NCBI GenBank assembly: GCA_037043455.1
Contig: JAWPHD010000290.1
Coordinates: 186,001 to 250,000, forward strand
DNA: 64,000 nucleotides
Reading direction: 5' to 3'
From: Cyrtodaria siliqua
Taxonomy: Eukaryota; Mollusca; Bivalvia; Adapedonta; Hiatellidae
Under the pieces are notes generated by a model. The model had not been told where the DNA came from and searched no databases. It saw only the letters and a program-made list of their open reading frames with translations. Position numbers and translations under genes: made by a program. Shown one piece after another: positions 11,666 through 23,009 of this stretch; positions within the stretch are counted from its first letter, which is position 1, and the number at the start of each line of letters is the position of its first letter.

Positions 11666-12982
11666 CTTTAATATTTGAGTACCCCGTACTGTTTTCTGAC
11701 GTCGTTAATATCAACTTAAAAGCAATGAAGACTGCGTCTACTTATTTATGTCTGTCATAGTTCTCATTGTTCAATATTCAAGAAAGTTCATTATTTTAAT
11801 TAGGAATGCTTGTGCCCATGCTACATATATAGTATGATAATACAACACAATGACGTCATATTTTGAACTGCTCCGTATATGGGTTTTCCGCCCTATTAGA
11901 TCATTCATTGCAACGTAACAAGACACGGTATCGAATTTTGTTTAAATCGTTTGATTTCTTATGAGTTAGATTACAGTATATTTGAATTTTAAAGATTTGC
12001 GTCTCGTACTTCTCGCTGTGTTGATTAAAGTATATTTATACTAGGCGTGTTTTTTGGGGTTTTTTTCGAAACATTTTGACCTGCTTTCCACATATTTTAT
12101 GACAAAACATTATTTTGCTTCCAGGAGAAATGTTTACATGTAAGGGATTCGGGATGCGTGTGCATTAGCAATACTCAAATAAACTGTCCGTCATTTCTAC
12201 CGTGTGCAATATTGGTTACAAATGTGAAAAATTCAAATAAACTATGAATTGCTACCTTACCATGGGCAATTATGAACAACATTACAGAAAACTCTTGTCA
12301 CAAGGTGGTGCTCAATAGTCATGGAAAATCATCATTGAAAGTAACAGAGATGTTGCCAGTAGACGTAGGTTAACCTAAGTATAGAAGCTACCAATCAAAA
12401 CCGACATTAAGACCGTGCTATCACTACCATACAAGCAAAATTGGCATTTATTTGGAACCCTAGATAGAAAAGAAAAAAAAAATAATGTATGAACCGATAA
12501 CAAGAAAATATATAACGGTATAGATCTCATTCCTAACTAAAGTCATTGAGGCTCAAACCATGAGCGGAAACCATTTTTCTATTTTTAATAAAAGTGACCT
12601 TCCTATAAGCTACGTGCACATCAAGTTTCAGGCCAATATATCATTCCTAACTAAAGTTTTTGAGCGGAAACCATTTTTTCTATGTTTAGTAATACCTGAA
12701 TGTATCCAATCTTCTACAATGTGTCCAGATGTCCACACACCGAAATGGCGGACATTTTTTTCTTTTAAAGAAACCCGTAAACATTCGGTAAACGTTGTCT
12801 ATTTCCATAAACAATTACCAGACCAATAAGATAATTTACTTTTGTACCTACTACTATATAACGATTAAAACCTCGTATATTTCCGTAAAAAATTACGAGA
12901 CTGGTTCGCCAATTTCCGTAAATCATCAAAATAATTGTAGGCTAATGAATATACCACTACGTATCTGTCCAGAAAATGCTTA
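11666..12982. other. Unannotated DNA downstream of the LDLa gene
   Basis: This would be the 3' flank of the minus-strand terminal exon at 12983-13200. An AATAAA on the minus strand lies near 12444-12449 and is one candidate poly(A) signal. A short direct repeat (CCTAACTAAAGT ... GAGCGGAAACCATTTTTCTA) occurs at about 12532-12585 and 12642-12690. Nothing else is recognised. Confidence 0.4.
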
Positions 12983-13200
12983 CTAGAAAGAATCCTGACC
13001 ATCCGATGTTTCATAATCAAACCAACCGCTTTGATTGCAACTTTTTGAGACATTGTAAAGCTTTTTCACTAATTGTTCATTTGTAAAGATAAAATTAACT
13101 GTTGTCAGATCTGCACGTTCGTCATACTGATATTTGCCTAGGTGAAGTTCATAAAGTGAGTCGGTAGATCCGTCCGGGTGACAGATTACGTGCATTGTAC
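12983..13200 (-). CDS. Predicted terminal exon of an LDLa-type gene
   Basis: On the minus strand a strong acceptor (T-rich tract then CAG) ends just above 13200, and an open frame runs to a TAG at 12983-12985. The exon starts in phase 1, matching the donors of the upstream LDLa exons. The 72 codons contain two Cys (in the VICHPDG and KSCNQSGW words) and end in YETSDGQDSF. I do not recognise the domain. Its place at the end of a series of phase-1 LDLa exons on the same strand suggests it ends the same transcript, but the distance to the next exon I found (26656) is over 13 kb, and exons in between may have been missed. It could also belong to a different gene. Confidence 0.5.
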
Positions 13201-13588
13201 CTGGAAAAAAGAATATTGTTTATGGGTAAACAGATTCAATGCTGTGATTTGTTTTACTAAACAACAACATTCACTTAATTCATTATTGTGGTCATAAAAA
13301 AGAAGACTGATTACACAACCATTGTGAGAACGAACACAGTCCTCTGTTCCATGCCAGAAAAAAACCCACTAATTCTTAAGATTCCCGGTGAATATATTTG
13401 AACATGAGTAATATAATCAAAACTGTGTATGCCTCATTTCAGTAGATATTGCATGTAATTTATTAGGGGAAAAATACAGTTTGTTTACTTCACAGTATTT
13501 TTCAATCATATATATGCCCTGACGTATTAGATAAAAATAATTTTCATTATTTTCTCTCTTCGTGTTACGAATCAGGAGTGTTAACCCT

Positions 13589-13636
13589 TCGGATATTGAT
13601 TATCACCCTCGGCTTTGCCTCGGGCGATAATCATAT
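13589..13636. repeat. Short palindrome (GGATAT...ATATCC)
   Basis: GGATATTGATTATC pairs with GATAATCATATCC around a CG-rich loop, giving an imperfect hairpin of nearly 50 bases. It may mark the left side of the small MITE-like block that follows. Confidence 0.5.
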
Positions 13637-13649
13637 CCTCAGGGTGAAC

Positions 13650-14012
13650 ATTCTTACTATCACCCTAATAAATAAGGTTCATTTTCAGTACAGATTTCAC
13701 TTTGCCGGACTTTTTTCTTATTTTTTTTTCTTTCAAAACAACTTTTTTCAAAATATGTCTATGAAAGTTATAGCGTTGGCTTGTAAAGAACGTAACTAAG
13801 AAAATGAGTGTTTTTTTATTAAAATCGGTAAAGTGCTTTTGAAGTTATGATGATCATGAATTAAAAATACCATTTCACCATACTGATCCGATGACGTCAC
13901 CGAAACAGTACGCACTCCAACGCGCATCAAAGCTGCGCATGCGATACTTTTTTACTATCACCTGCGATTTACTATCACCCTGTACTATCACCCTCACGTG
14001 AGATAGTAAGAA
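13650..14012. mobile_element. Possible small MITE with CTTACTATC termini
   Basis: CTTACTATCACCC at 13650 faces GATAGTAAG at about 14004-14012, a 9-base inverted terminus. CTATCACC words recur four times inside (about 13653, 13957, 13975, 13987). Target duplications are not clear, so the call is tentative. Confidence 0.35.
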
Positions 14013-15807
14013 ATTACACATTGTTGTCTATGGGGATTTAGCATGGGCGTTTTATGTGAAGTATAATGATACTTAATGATCCCTTGGAATAGTGTACATG
14101 TAAAAATGAGGAGGCGTTTTGAGACTCGTTCCTTCCCGACTTTTTCCCGCTGTTATTTTTTTCACCCGACCATTCGCTCGTCTGTGCCTACTAAGTGTAA
14201 GCTATATTTGTATGACTCATGTAAAATACGAATACACACTACATTCCATTCATGAAAATATTATATCGGATATCATGATAATCTAGTTAATAGTGTAGTA
14301 CAAAGTAGTAGTGTGTTTACAGGTTAATAAGGGTTCACCACACACCACTGTTTTATTGTTCAATGTTGTAAATTAGAGCACGACGGATTTTCTTGCCCAC
14401 TTTGAGGTACATGCTATGCTATATTATGTTACTAAGCCATCTGAGATAGCGATGTGTACATAATATTGTATTAACTTAAGTAACCTCTTCACATGTCATT
14501 TTCAACGGATTCGGATGAAAGTTACCTGAGTAGGTAAACTCAAAATTTGTCTTGCCTTGCCATTGCGTTATCAACTAGGAAATATTATATGAGATAGTAT
14601 AGCATTAACTAAACCTTGCACTTATGTATATGTATCATTCGACTTTATATTTGATGATAACATGTCTTGGATCGTATATTAGTAAAAATAAATCATATTT
14701 CTTCGTAACTTTGAGGTCTGCATGTCAACAATCTGCAATGCTCCGTTGACTTTCATTGTTCTGTTTGATTAACTACCCGTAATAGATAGAGTATGGTTTC
14801 ATTGAGTTGGTAAATTAACTTAGCTTGTCCATTTCAGCTCTATTTTAGTTATTCTCACTGATATTGTAACTGTTATTCTAACTGCTATTCTAACATTTCC
14901 TATTTTCAATTAAACGATTTACACCTGTGCTGTTACAAAGAGAATTGTCGGTGACCCTGCTAAAATCTGTATTGCCGCATTCGAATTTGTTCTTATGTTC
15001 CAAATTCGAATTACCTGAGTAGGCAGTGCACACATTATATTATTAAGTGTTGCAGATATGTGATTGAAATATATTTTCCTCTTGGACTTATAACCTTTTT
15101 TACGTTTCCAACGGCGAATGTAGCAGACGACGAAGTGGTGACGAGGTCGGCGGATTTTGTCGTTCTATATTTTCATTGGTCAGTTTAAGACACATGTTGA
15201 GAATGGCGTGATTTGAGTGATTATCGGATTTCGAACTAATTTTTAAGTATCATGACCCAATTTATAAATACTGAATCAACGCGCATTTCAAATAACTCTC
15301 AATTCTCTCAACAGATACAACATCTATAGTGTGCTAGGTCTAATCCGTCAGTCCGTCAGATCCGTCAGATTCCGTCAGTTTCCGTTAGGCGATATAACAT
15401 GTCCCTAGTACACAGTACTATGTCTAGGTAATTTACATATTTCCGTCGTGTCTAGTTATATTTGACGGATAAATCCGTTTAACGGAATCCTCATTTTTAT
15501 TATACAAAAGGTGTAATCTGCAATATAAATTAATATACTATAGCTGATACTCGTCATCACTTACTTCGTCTTGTCCAGCGTGTTATTTATATCGTGCATA
15601 TCGTGCATATCGTGCATTTCATTTACGTGTAGATCAATGATGATGAAACTAGCCTAGTTTGTTATATTTAATCTTCCAGAGATGATCTTGTATTCCTCAT
15701 TAATAGAATGAATAAGTTAAATCGAGACCATTGCGACTACCGTGCTGTTACAAAATGCTGAGAACTTAATATGCTACTTTTTAATCATAATTTGATGCCT
15801 ATTGTTT
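14013..15807. other. Unannotated intronic DNA with short tandem patches
   Basis: No gene recognised. Small tandem patches: TCCGTCAG-like words at about 15344-15390 and ATCGTGCAT three times at about 15593-15620. The rest is AT-rich. Confidence 0.5.
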
Positions 15808-16353
15808 GGGGCGCTTGTTTCAGCCAAAGGTTTTTCTAGAGTAACTTGAGCAATTTAAATAACACGTACATCGGTTATATATCATTAGAACTGTCATTTT
15901 TAGTGGTAATTAAAACTACTTTACTTTTGAAAATCGGTTGAGAAATAAATATTTTATAGCCAAAATGATTTTTTGATGGGGCTTTTCCCATGTTAATTCC
16001 TTGTTGGTGTTACAGCAGAAAATTACGAAATTTCAAATAACTTCAGTAATCCTTCATATTTTGCTACAAAACTTTCAGGGTGTCTTAATTTACTGAAATC
16101 AAACAATTTAAAACCATTTTTGTATAAAAATTCTAAAAAAATATATTTGTTTCATGCAGCAGAATTTTACATTGAAAAATGACCCATCAAAATCAACTTT
16201 CGCACATAAAATTTAATTTCTCAACCGATTTTGAAAAGTAAGGTATTTTTATTTACCACTAAACATGTCTGTTCCACTGATATATAACTTATTAGGTAGT
16301 AGATTAATTTTATCTTAAAAGTCCAAAAAACCTTTGGCTGAAACAAGCGCCCC
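15808..16353. mobile_element. MITE with long inverted repeats (546 bp)
   Basis: The first 20 bases, GGGGCGCTTGTTTCAGCCAA, are repeated as a perfect inverted copy ending at 16353, and the perfect match continues for about 27 bases. A further inner inverted block (AAATCGGTTGAGAAAT near 15931, and its complement near 16222-16240) shows that the inverted arms extend about 165 bases with some divergence. The centre is AT-rich and non-coding. The flanks (ATTGTTT left, AATAATA right) give no clean target duplication, so the superfamily is unresolved. Confidence 0.8.
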
Positions 16354-16599
16354 AATAATAATATCTAGATCCAGTGCGATTTTAAATATGATGTATTTTA
16401 ATTAAGCAGATGAGATGGCATATTATTACGAGTTTCTTATGATGCGACAGTTACTGAACCATGTATACCATCCGTACTTTCATGCACAGTGTTCACACGT
16501 TTTTTATGTAGTTTAATAACGAATGAATTGGGTTTTACGACGACGTACCAACACAAACGGTTTTAGGATGTACCAGCACAATTGTATAGTGTGCCTACA

Positions 16600-17290
16600 G
16601 GAATGAATATACCAGTTCCATTCTCTAATTACAAACTCACACAGAATGGCTTTTCCACCTTCGAAGTTACTGCACATTTTATTTTATTGTTATTATTATT
16701 TCACTCAGCAGTCGCGCCAACACACACAGGGTTATGGTGATCGTTGTCAACGTCTTGTAAACTGCATGCTACTTCTGCATATAACTTCTACAACATGTAA
16801 ACTAACCATATATGCTATTGTTTGATGACTACTCTATGCACGTTTTCCATCATCATATGTTTGTATTTTAAATCATGATGTTATCGACATGTGCTTTTTG
16901 TGTCATCCTGTCGTTTTTGTTTGCGTTTGACATCGCTCAATAAATATAGAATATGATAAACGTATTTGGAGCGTACTCGATTTTAGTAAAACCGTTATAT
17001 AATTACATTTCACTGAATAAAAACGTTTCATTCCACATGTTGTCAATTGGCACACAATCATGGCAACCACACTAGGGGTTATAATTAACTTATGATACAC
17101 AAATGAGATCGTTTAAACGGGCATATCACATCAGCACATTTAAAACCTGAAGTTAATCATATACCATTTTGTCGTATATGAAGAAAAACTTGACTGCAGT
17201 CGTTTAATGTGTCAAAAATAACAAAGCTCTCAGAGTGTGGTTACTTTCGGATGTATATTATTTTAACTCACTAATTAGGTTATAGTTTAA
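16600..17290 (+). repeat. Dispersed repeat, copy 1 of an inverted pair
   Basis: About 600-690 bases match the reverse complement of 25900-26530 by eye. Anchors in order are CACACACAGGGTTATGGT, GTGCTTTTTGTGTCATCC, ACACAAATGAGATCGTTTAA, AACCTGAAGTTAAT and CTCTCAGAGTGTG. Identity looks moderate, with many substitutions and small indels. No long open frame is shared. Either both are copies of an unnamed transposable element or this is an old inverted duplication within the locus. Confidence 0.75.
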
Positions 17291-18848
17291 ATAACCTGTT
17301 TAACCCTGTTAATCAACAAGAGGCTGAAGACGGCATGATAATCAAGCGAAAAACAAAGCTTCCATGCTATTAACAAGATCAACGTATGTAATATTTGCAG
17401 ATTTCGGAGTAGATAGGCATTTATTTGCATTTTTCCTAATTCAATGGCAGATAAATGAGCTGTAAACGATTGAATATGTCTGGTTCAAGACAAGCTAATT
17501 CGAGATCTCATGACTATATAACATCGTAGAAACTGGAGATTCTACGCTACATAAGAATTGATTCAACATTAAGAATTTACATACTCTTCCTCGGTATTCT
17601 GATTTTGAAATAATTTATTTGTCAAGGAAATATTTAAAAGATATTGGCTAGGTTAGGTATTTGTTAATTTCCCTACGTCATAATATAGTATACTAGCCGA
17701 GAATAGGTGAGTAATTGGGTAATGAAATTGTTTATAAGCCCATTTCTATGTTTGTCAAACACGTTGGTACTGGATATACCTAATAAGTACTGAAAAGTGG
17801 ATCCCTTGGAAAACATGGAGAATTTTGATATTTCTAAGAATTTTCAAGTTGAATGTACATCAATGACAGATTCTTGACCAGTATGTCACTAAACACACTA
17901 AAATAACAGTAGTTGTATAAAAAGCAAACCCAAAATCCGGCATATGTCGTTCTGGGGCTCTCCAGCCAAATGCCATTCTGGGGCCTGCCGCCAAAATTCA
18001 GTTCTAGAGCCTTCCTGCCAATATGCATAGTCATTAAAGACGGTTTGGAGCCTCCAGCCAATATGCCGTATTTGTTCTCTATTCATCGATGTTTTATTCC
18101 AAACTATTTACTTTTTCGAATACCACCTGAATATCACCTGAATTAGGAACGTTTATATACGTGATAAAAAGAGAAAACGTTGTGCTGCTGTGTTTGGTAT
18201 TTACGATACTATCGGCGAATGTACACTTTATTGTATTTAAGACCTAATATGCCTTGTGAAAGTCACATGCCGAAATCGTCTCGCAATAGATTAAAAAGTT
18301 TAAATTGGTCCTTCTTTCTTTCAAGGGACCTCAGATTATCGTGAAATTTGCGTTTAAACATGAATTTAAACAACGATCGATCACTTACGGAAATATCGAA
18401 TGACGGGAGCATTTTTTACGGTGGGGTGTTCAGTATGTACCTTGGCGTTAATTAAAGTGCTTTTGTGTTCTAACGCATTTTTCATTACGTGCTCCGAGTA
18501 TTATTTTTCAAACCCCATCCAACCCATTTTCAAAGAAGCGGAAACGGGGATATGAATATGAAATAAAACCCTAATTTTGGCTTAAAAGTTTGCATATTGT
18601 AAAATTAAAACATTTAATAGGTAATATTTAATAAGATGGCGTATTCTTTCAGTAAAATATGTTTTTAAACATATCTTATTGTCGAAATAGCCATAATACA
18701 TCCATTTAAAATATACTTTTCCATCGCTAAATGGAATTAAGGCGGTGCCACGTAATGGTTTCGTTAGCCGTTGTATATTATGGAGTCACTTGAAGCCACA
18801 AAAAGTATACATATTGAAATTCCCGGGCATGGCGCGAGATGCAATATA
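17291..18848. other. Unannotated DNA with a small GC-richer repeat
   Basis: At about 17940-18065 a phrase of the type TTCTGGGGCC...GCCAAAATGC repeats three to four times with a period near 40 bases. Elsewhere nothing is recognised. Confidence 0.45.
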
Positions 18849-19868
18849 CGAGGTCTGTTTCAGAAATCCGTGTACTTTTCCTGTACTTTTCATAGTTTGC
18901 TTTATATCGTCTTGATATTTTGCCTAAATATAATTGCACGTATGTTCTTAAGTAATTCAATATAAAATCGTGCATGTAGTCGTATTTATTTTAAAAAATG
19001 CAATAAAAGTAAGATTGGTTGCGTTGCACGGAGCAGCACATTTTTATTCAATAATTAATTTTCGCATCTCCATTTCGTTAATGATTATTCCTACTTATGC
19101 TGAATCATTTGACGAACACTTTTTTCTGCTGCTGTATGATGTTGATGACGTTCTTTCCTGAAAGTTATCAATTCTAATCTGTAATGGTTACGGTGCTTCG
19201 AAAGAAAAAACGAATATGTAGCAAACCAAAAACAACCAAAACACGAGACGTTGGTTGGCGATACGGAGCAGCTCGTCGCATTAACATTTCGTGTGAGGAA
19301 ACTAGCATTTAATTTGATATAACTTGCTGGAATGGGACAGAGAATTTATAGTAAACCATAGTGAAATACATATATAATTTAAGATGCGATTTCGCGAAGG
19401 TCGTTACCCAATTGAAGATGATCAGAGATGGGAAAAAAGTGTCAGCAATTTATTGCCAGTCAAAGCGTTAATTTATGAAGACAGGCGATTGACTTCGCTT
19501 GATCTTTCAGTAATTTAGATGTGGGAATTGCTACTGTTCGTAGAATAATGAAGAAGGTTTTGAACATGAGAACGGTCAGTGCCTACTGGATGCCTAGATT
19601 GTTTAACGGGATTGGAAAAAAAATAAACATATCTGCGCTACATCAACGTGAAAGTAATCTCGCGACGTAACAAACTTCGACATTCTGCTCCGTGCACACG
19701 ACATATGATATGAGAACACTCGTACAGAGGTCAGTTTTGATTTGGGCATTGTGAAAGTATTCAATCTAAGAGAGAAACAAATAAACTTGTTGATGTATTT
19801 TTCATTTCGATCCTTATGGTTATAACGCAATTATAAGATCAGTACACGGACTTTAGGAACAACCCTTG
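18849..19868 (+). mobile_element. Internally deleted mariner-like element
   Basis: The left end CGAGGTCTGTTTCAGAAATC (18849 onward) and the right end (the complement ends in GGTTGTTCCTAAAGTCCG, up to 19868) form imperfect terminal inverted repeats of about 28 bases sharing TCCGTGTACT. Both are flanked by TA (18847-18848 and 19869-19870), the Tc1/mariner target duplication. Inside, about 19384-19620 reads as a degraded piece of a mariner transposase DNA-binding half: a GRYPIEDDQRW motif, then DRRLTSLDLS, then VGIATVRRIMKKVLNMRTVSAYW. A stop interrupts it, and the DDD catalytic region is missing, because the right end follows within about 250 bases. It is therefore non-autonomous. Confidence 0.8.
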
Positions 19869-22800
19869 TACTTGTAACTGGGTTTTTTCTTATATATTAT
19901 TAATCAAAAGAGACATTTAAACAACGACCTTGAACGCTGATGAAATGTATAATGGAATGAAACTTTATTCTTTTAAAGGCATAGCTCATTTTGCTCTTAC
20001 AGACGTACGTACATGTTTAGGAACGTTCGTAAAAGGGAGATATTATATGTATGTGACCGTGACTGAATACGAAGAAGGTCGGCGGGGGCGTTACTGTTAA
20101 ATAAATTTTCATTTTGTGGTACACAATATGATTCTTTATATAAAGCGCATGACTTTGAAATGACAGGATATCGCCCGGCAGGTGTTACACTGAGGTCGAT
20201 GCGCACAATGATTATGAACTTAAAAGCGACATCGTTCGACATATTGGTAAGACAATCACCAGTGTACGCTGATGCAATGGCCGTAATAAAACTGCAAAAT
20301 ACCTGCTCTAAATGCCAGTCGCTTAAAACATACTACGATCAAGTCCCCTGTGAATGTCACCTTTGTGAAAATGGGGGATCTTGCTCAGGGGATATACTAA
20401 ACGTCCTGAATTATAAGTTTGTTCACATATGTTAACTGTATTCGGATTGTGAATATTTTAAAGAAAATGAAAACAATATGGATAATAACGAGAGTGACAC
20501 GCAGAACTCTGACACAGAGTGGGAAGAATCCATGGCAGAGTATCATACTAGACAAAGTATTCGAACAGTGTCATTTTCTCGTTGTTTTTAAGAGGATATA
20601 AAAGGTATAATGGAAAAGGGCGCCTGTGACATCCGAATAATCCTGTTTATAAAGCTATCAAAGAAACAATCAACAATCTGAGGGACCTCGACAACTCAGA
20701 AAGCGATAAATCGATGAAACATGCATTTACTTAACGACTATTTTCTGTTCGAAAAGTTCGACAAGATTCCAAGCCAGTACTCTCCTACAGAAATATATAC
20801 TGAAGAAAACATGGACAAAACGGATATATCATAAACTTGATTGGATGAATTTCTAATAATTTATGTTTAACGTGTTTAATAATAACAATGACGGTGTGTA
20901 ACTTTTGTAATAATAACAATAACAATGGCAGTACTCGTGTTAATTGAGATAACAAAAATGGATTTATAGATGGACTGCACACCCAACGGTTGATTAAATA
21001 ACATGGTTTTCTTTTGTTTCGTTCCGTACTTTGGCAATAAAAAGAGCGGGAAAAGCTTTTTTTAACACAGAGGCATTCTAACAGTTTCTCTCCTCTCGTT
21101 TAACCTTCAAAATCCACTCCGCATACTTTAAAATTTGACTCCGCATACCTCATAGTCACTCCGTACTATAAGCTCTGAATCAAGCCGCATACCTCTTAGT
21201 CGTTCGTCTATAGTCGTTGTTTGAATCTTTCAGTTGAATAATGATATGCAACGAAATATGTTACGAGTATAACTTTTCTTTCAAACAAGGATTGCATAAA
21301 GCGACAATTTTAGTATGTATGCGCAATATGTACTACACATAGGGCACATGTATATGGATCTACATAGCCGAAGTCAGCGGGTATTCCACCAAGTACGTCA
21401 TCGTTACATGTACTAGGACAAACGGTTGACTCAATTCATTTGGCTCTATATGATTCGACAATTCAATAGCTGTCTAGGTTCAATGGATGTCAATATGGGG
21501 ATGGGGTTCCTAGGGGCGGTTTTAAACAAATAAAAATCCTAAAAAGTTGAAAAATGAAATAAAAATTCATAGAGTGGGGTGGGTAAGTGGGGAAATAACT
21601 ATTTTTTATGAACATAAAATGTCCTTATTCCTGCCAAATAACGCTTGTACGAGAACCATGTTGGTACAAAGATGAAACAAATATATTGGGGGCGCCCACA
21701 CGCCGAACCCCGCTAACCTACTCCCAAACCTCCCCCACTCGACTCTTCCCACATCGTATCATGAGTAAGTTGAAAACAGGCCACGCTACGCCCGTACCAC
21801 TTCAATACAAATATATCTGCATCTTATAAAGTAAAACCTTATGGCAGAAACTCGAGGTACGTCATTTTGGATTGAAAAATCGAAAAACACGTAACAAATA
21901 CTTCATTTTGGTGAGAGGGTCAAACGCGTCTTTAATGAGGATGTTTTTCGCGCATACAATTTAATGGGAAGGCCCAAACACGTCATTTTCAGCGGGAATG
22001 CATCAGAACGACATTTTGACGGGAGGACCAAGAACGGATTAATTTATGCTATTTTGGTGTCTGTTTTTGTATACTAAAAATGTTATTTTATTGTTGTAAA
22101 GTCACATTTATATGTGACCTACAGGTCGAAAATATGTCATTGATGTCAAATGCATATCGATGCGCTTCTGCACATTCAACATGAAAACTATTAATACTTA
22201 ATGTAGGGATTAAGGAATACGTCCAATATTTCATCGTTTTAATATCATTATATCTTATAAATGTATGTATATACCCAGTGTACATATCTTTTGTACTATA
22301 ACTGTGCCTGTTATGTTTACTTGTATACTGTATCGTCATGTGATTGCCATGTGAATGTCATATGATGTAGATATTACAATAAATAGTTGTATGAATGGTT
22401 CCATGTCACATCCGTGTTTTATGGTACCTATAAATGTAAGTTAAGGATCCATCACCTTGTACGAAAACTTCTGCATGTCACCATCGCATTCCCGTAAATA
22501 CTTAAACTAACCAGCATATCAGATCTATTAATATATCTTCTTGTCATTCTTTCCTTATGTTTTGCCGGGTGCGGTTATGACACCAGCCCTGAGGTTTTAA
22601 TCTTCATAAAAGAGTATCGTGTATAGCATATTATCCTTATGTAGACGAGTTATATAGCGATATACAACTTTATTATTCTGGTAAAATTATTTCTGTATTT
22701 CATTCGAATACGTTGTGTTAAATTCAAGGCGCGGTCATGTTTTGAGTTTAATGTATATTTTAGTTAGCACCCTAGATTTATGTTTTTATTTTATTGTTGC

Positions 22801-23009
22801 AGGCCACTTTCGTATACTGCTTATACGATATGAATACTGATGATATTAAGACGATGAATTTATTGACGTTGTCAATCTCTACATCACGGTCTACAATATT
22901 ATCAAACAAATATTTATAAATGATTCTCCATGTCTTCCACGCATCCCGTTTCAGTAGTGATTATGCATATCAATTACCAATTCGTTTGACACACGCAGAC
23001 AAAATGGGC
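19869..23009. other. Unannotated intronic DNA
   Basis: No supported gene. A plus-strand stretch at 20250-20400 reads as Cys-rich (ENGGSCSG, PCECHLC), EGF-like in part, but lacks convincing splice sites and full spacing. Another short frame at about 20473-20586 is acidic. Neither is called. The rest is AT-rich. Confidence 0.45.

Noticed and set aside
13578..13799. 73-codon plus-strand frame near 13.6 kb
   Set aside because: Covers a hairpin and MITE-like sequence; no domain or splice support.
20160..20435. EGF-like coding exon on the plus strand
   Set aside because: Some Cys and an NGGSC word fit, but the spacing is incomplete and splice borders are poor.
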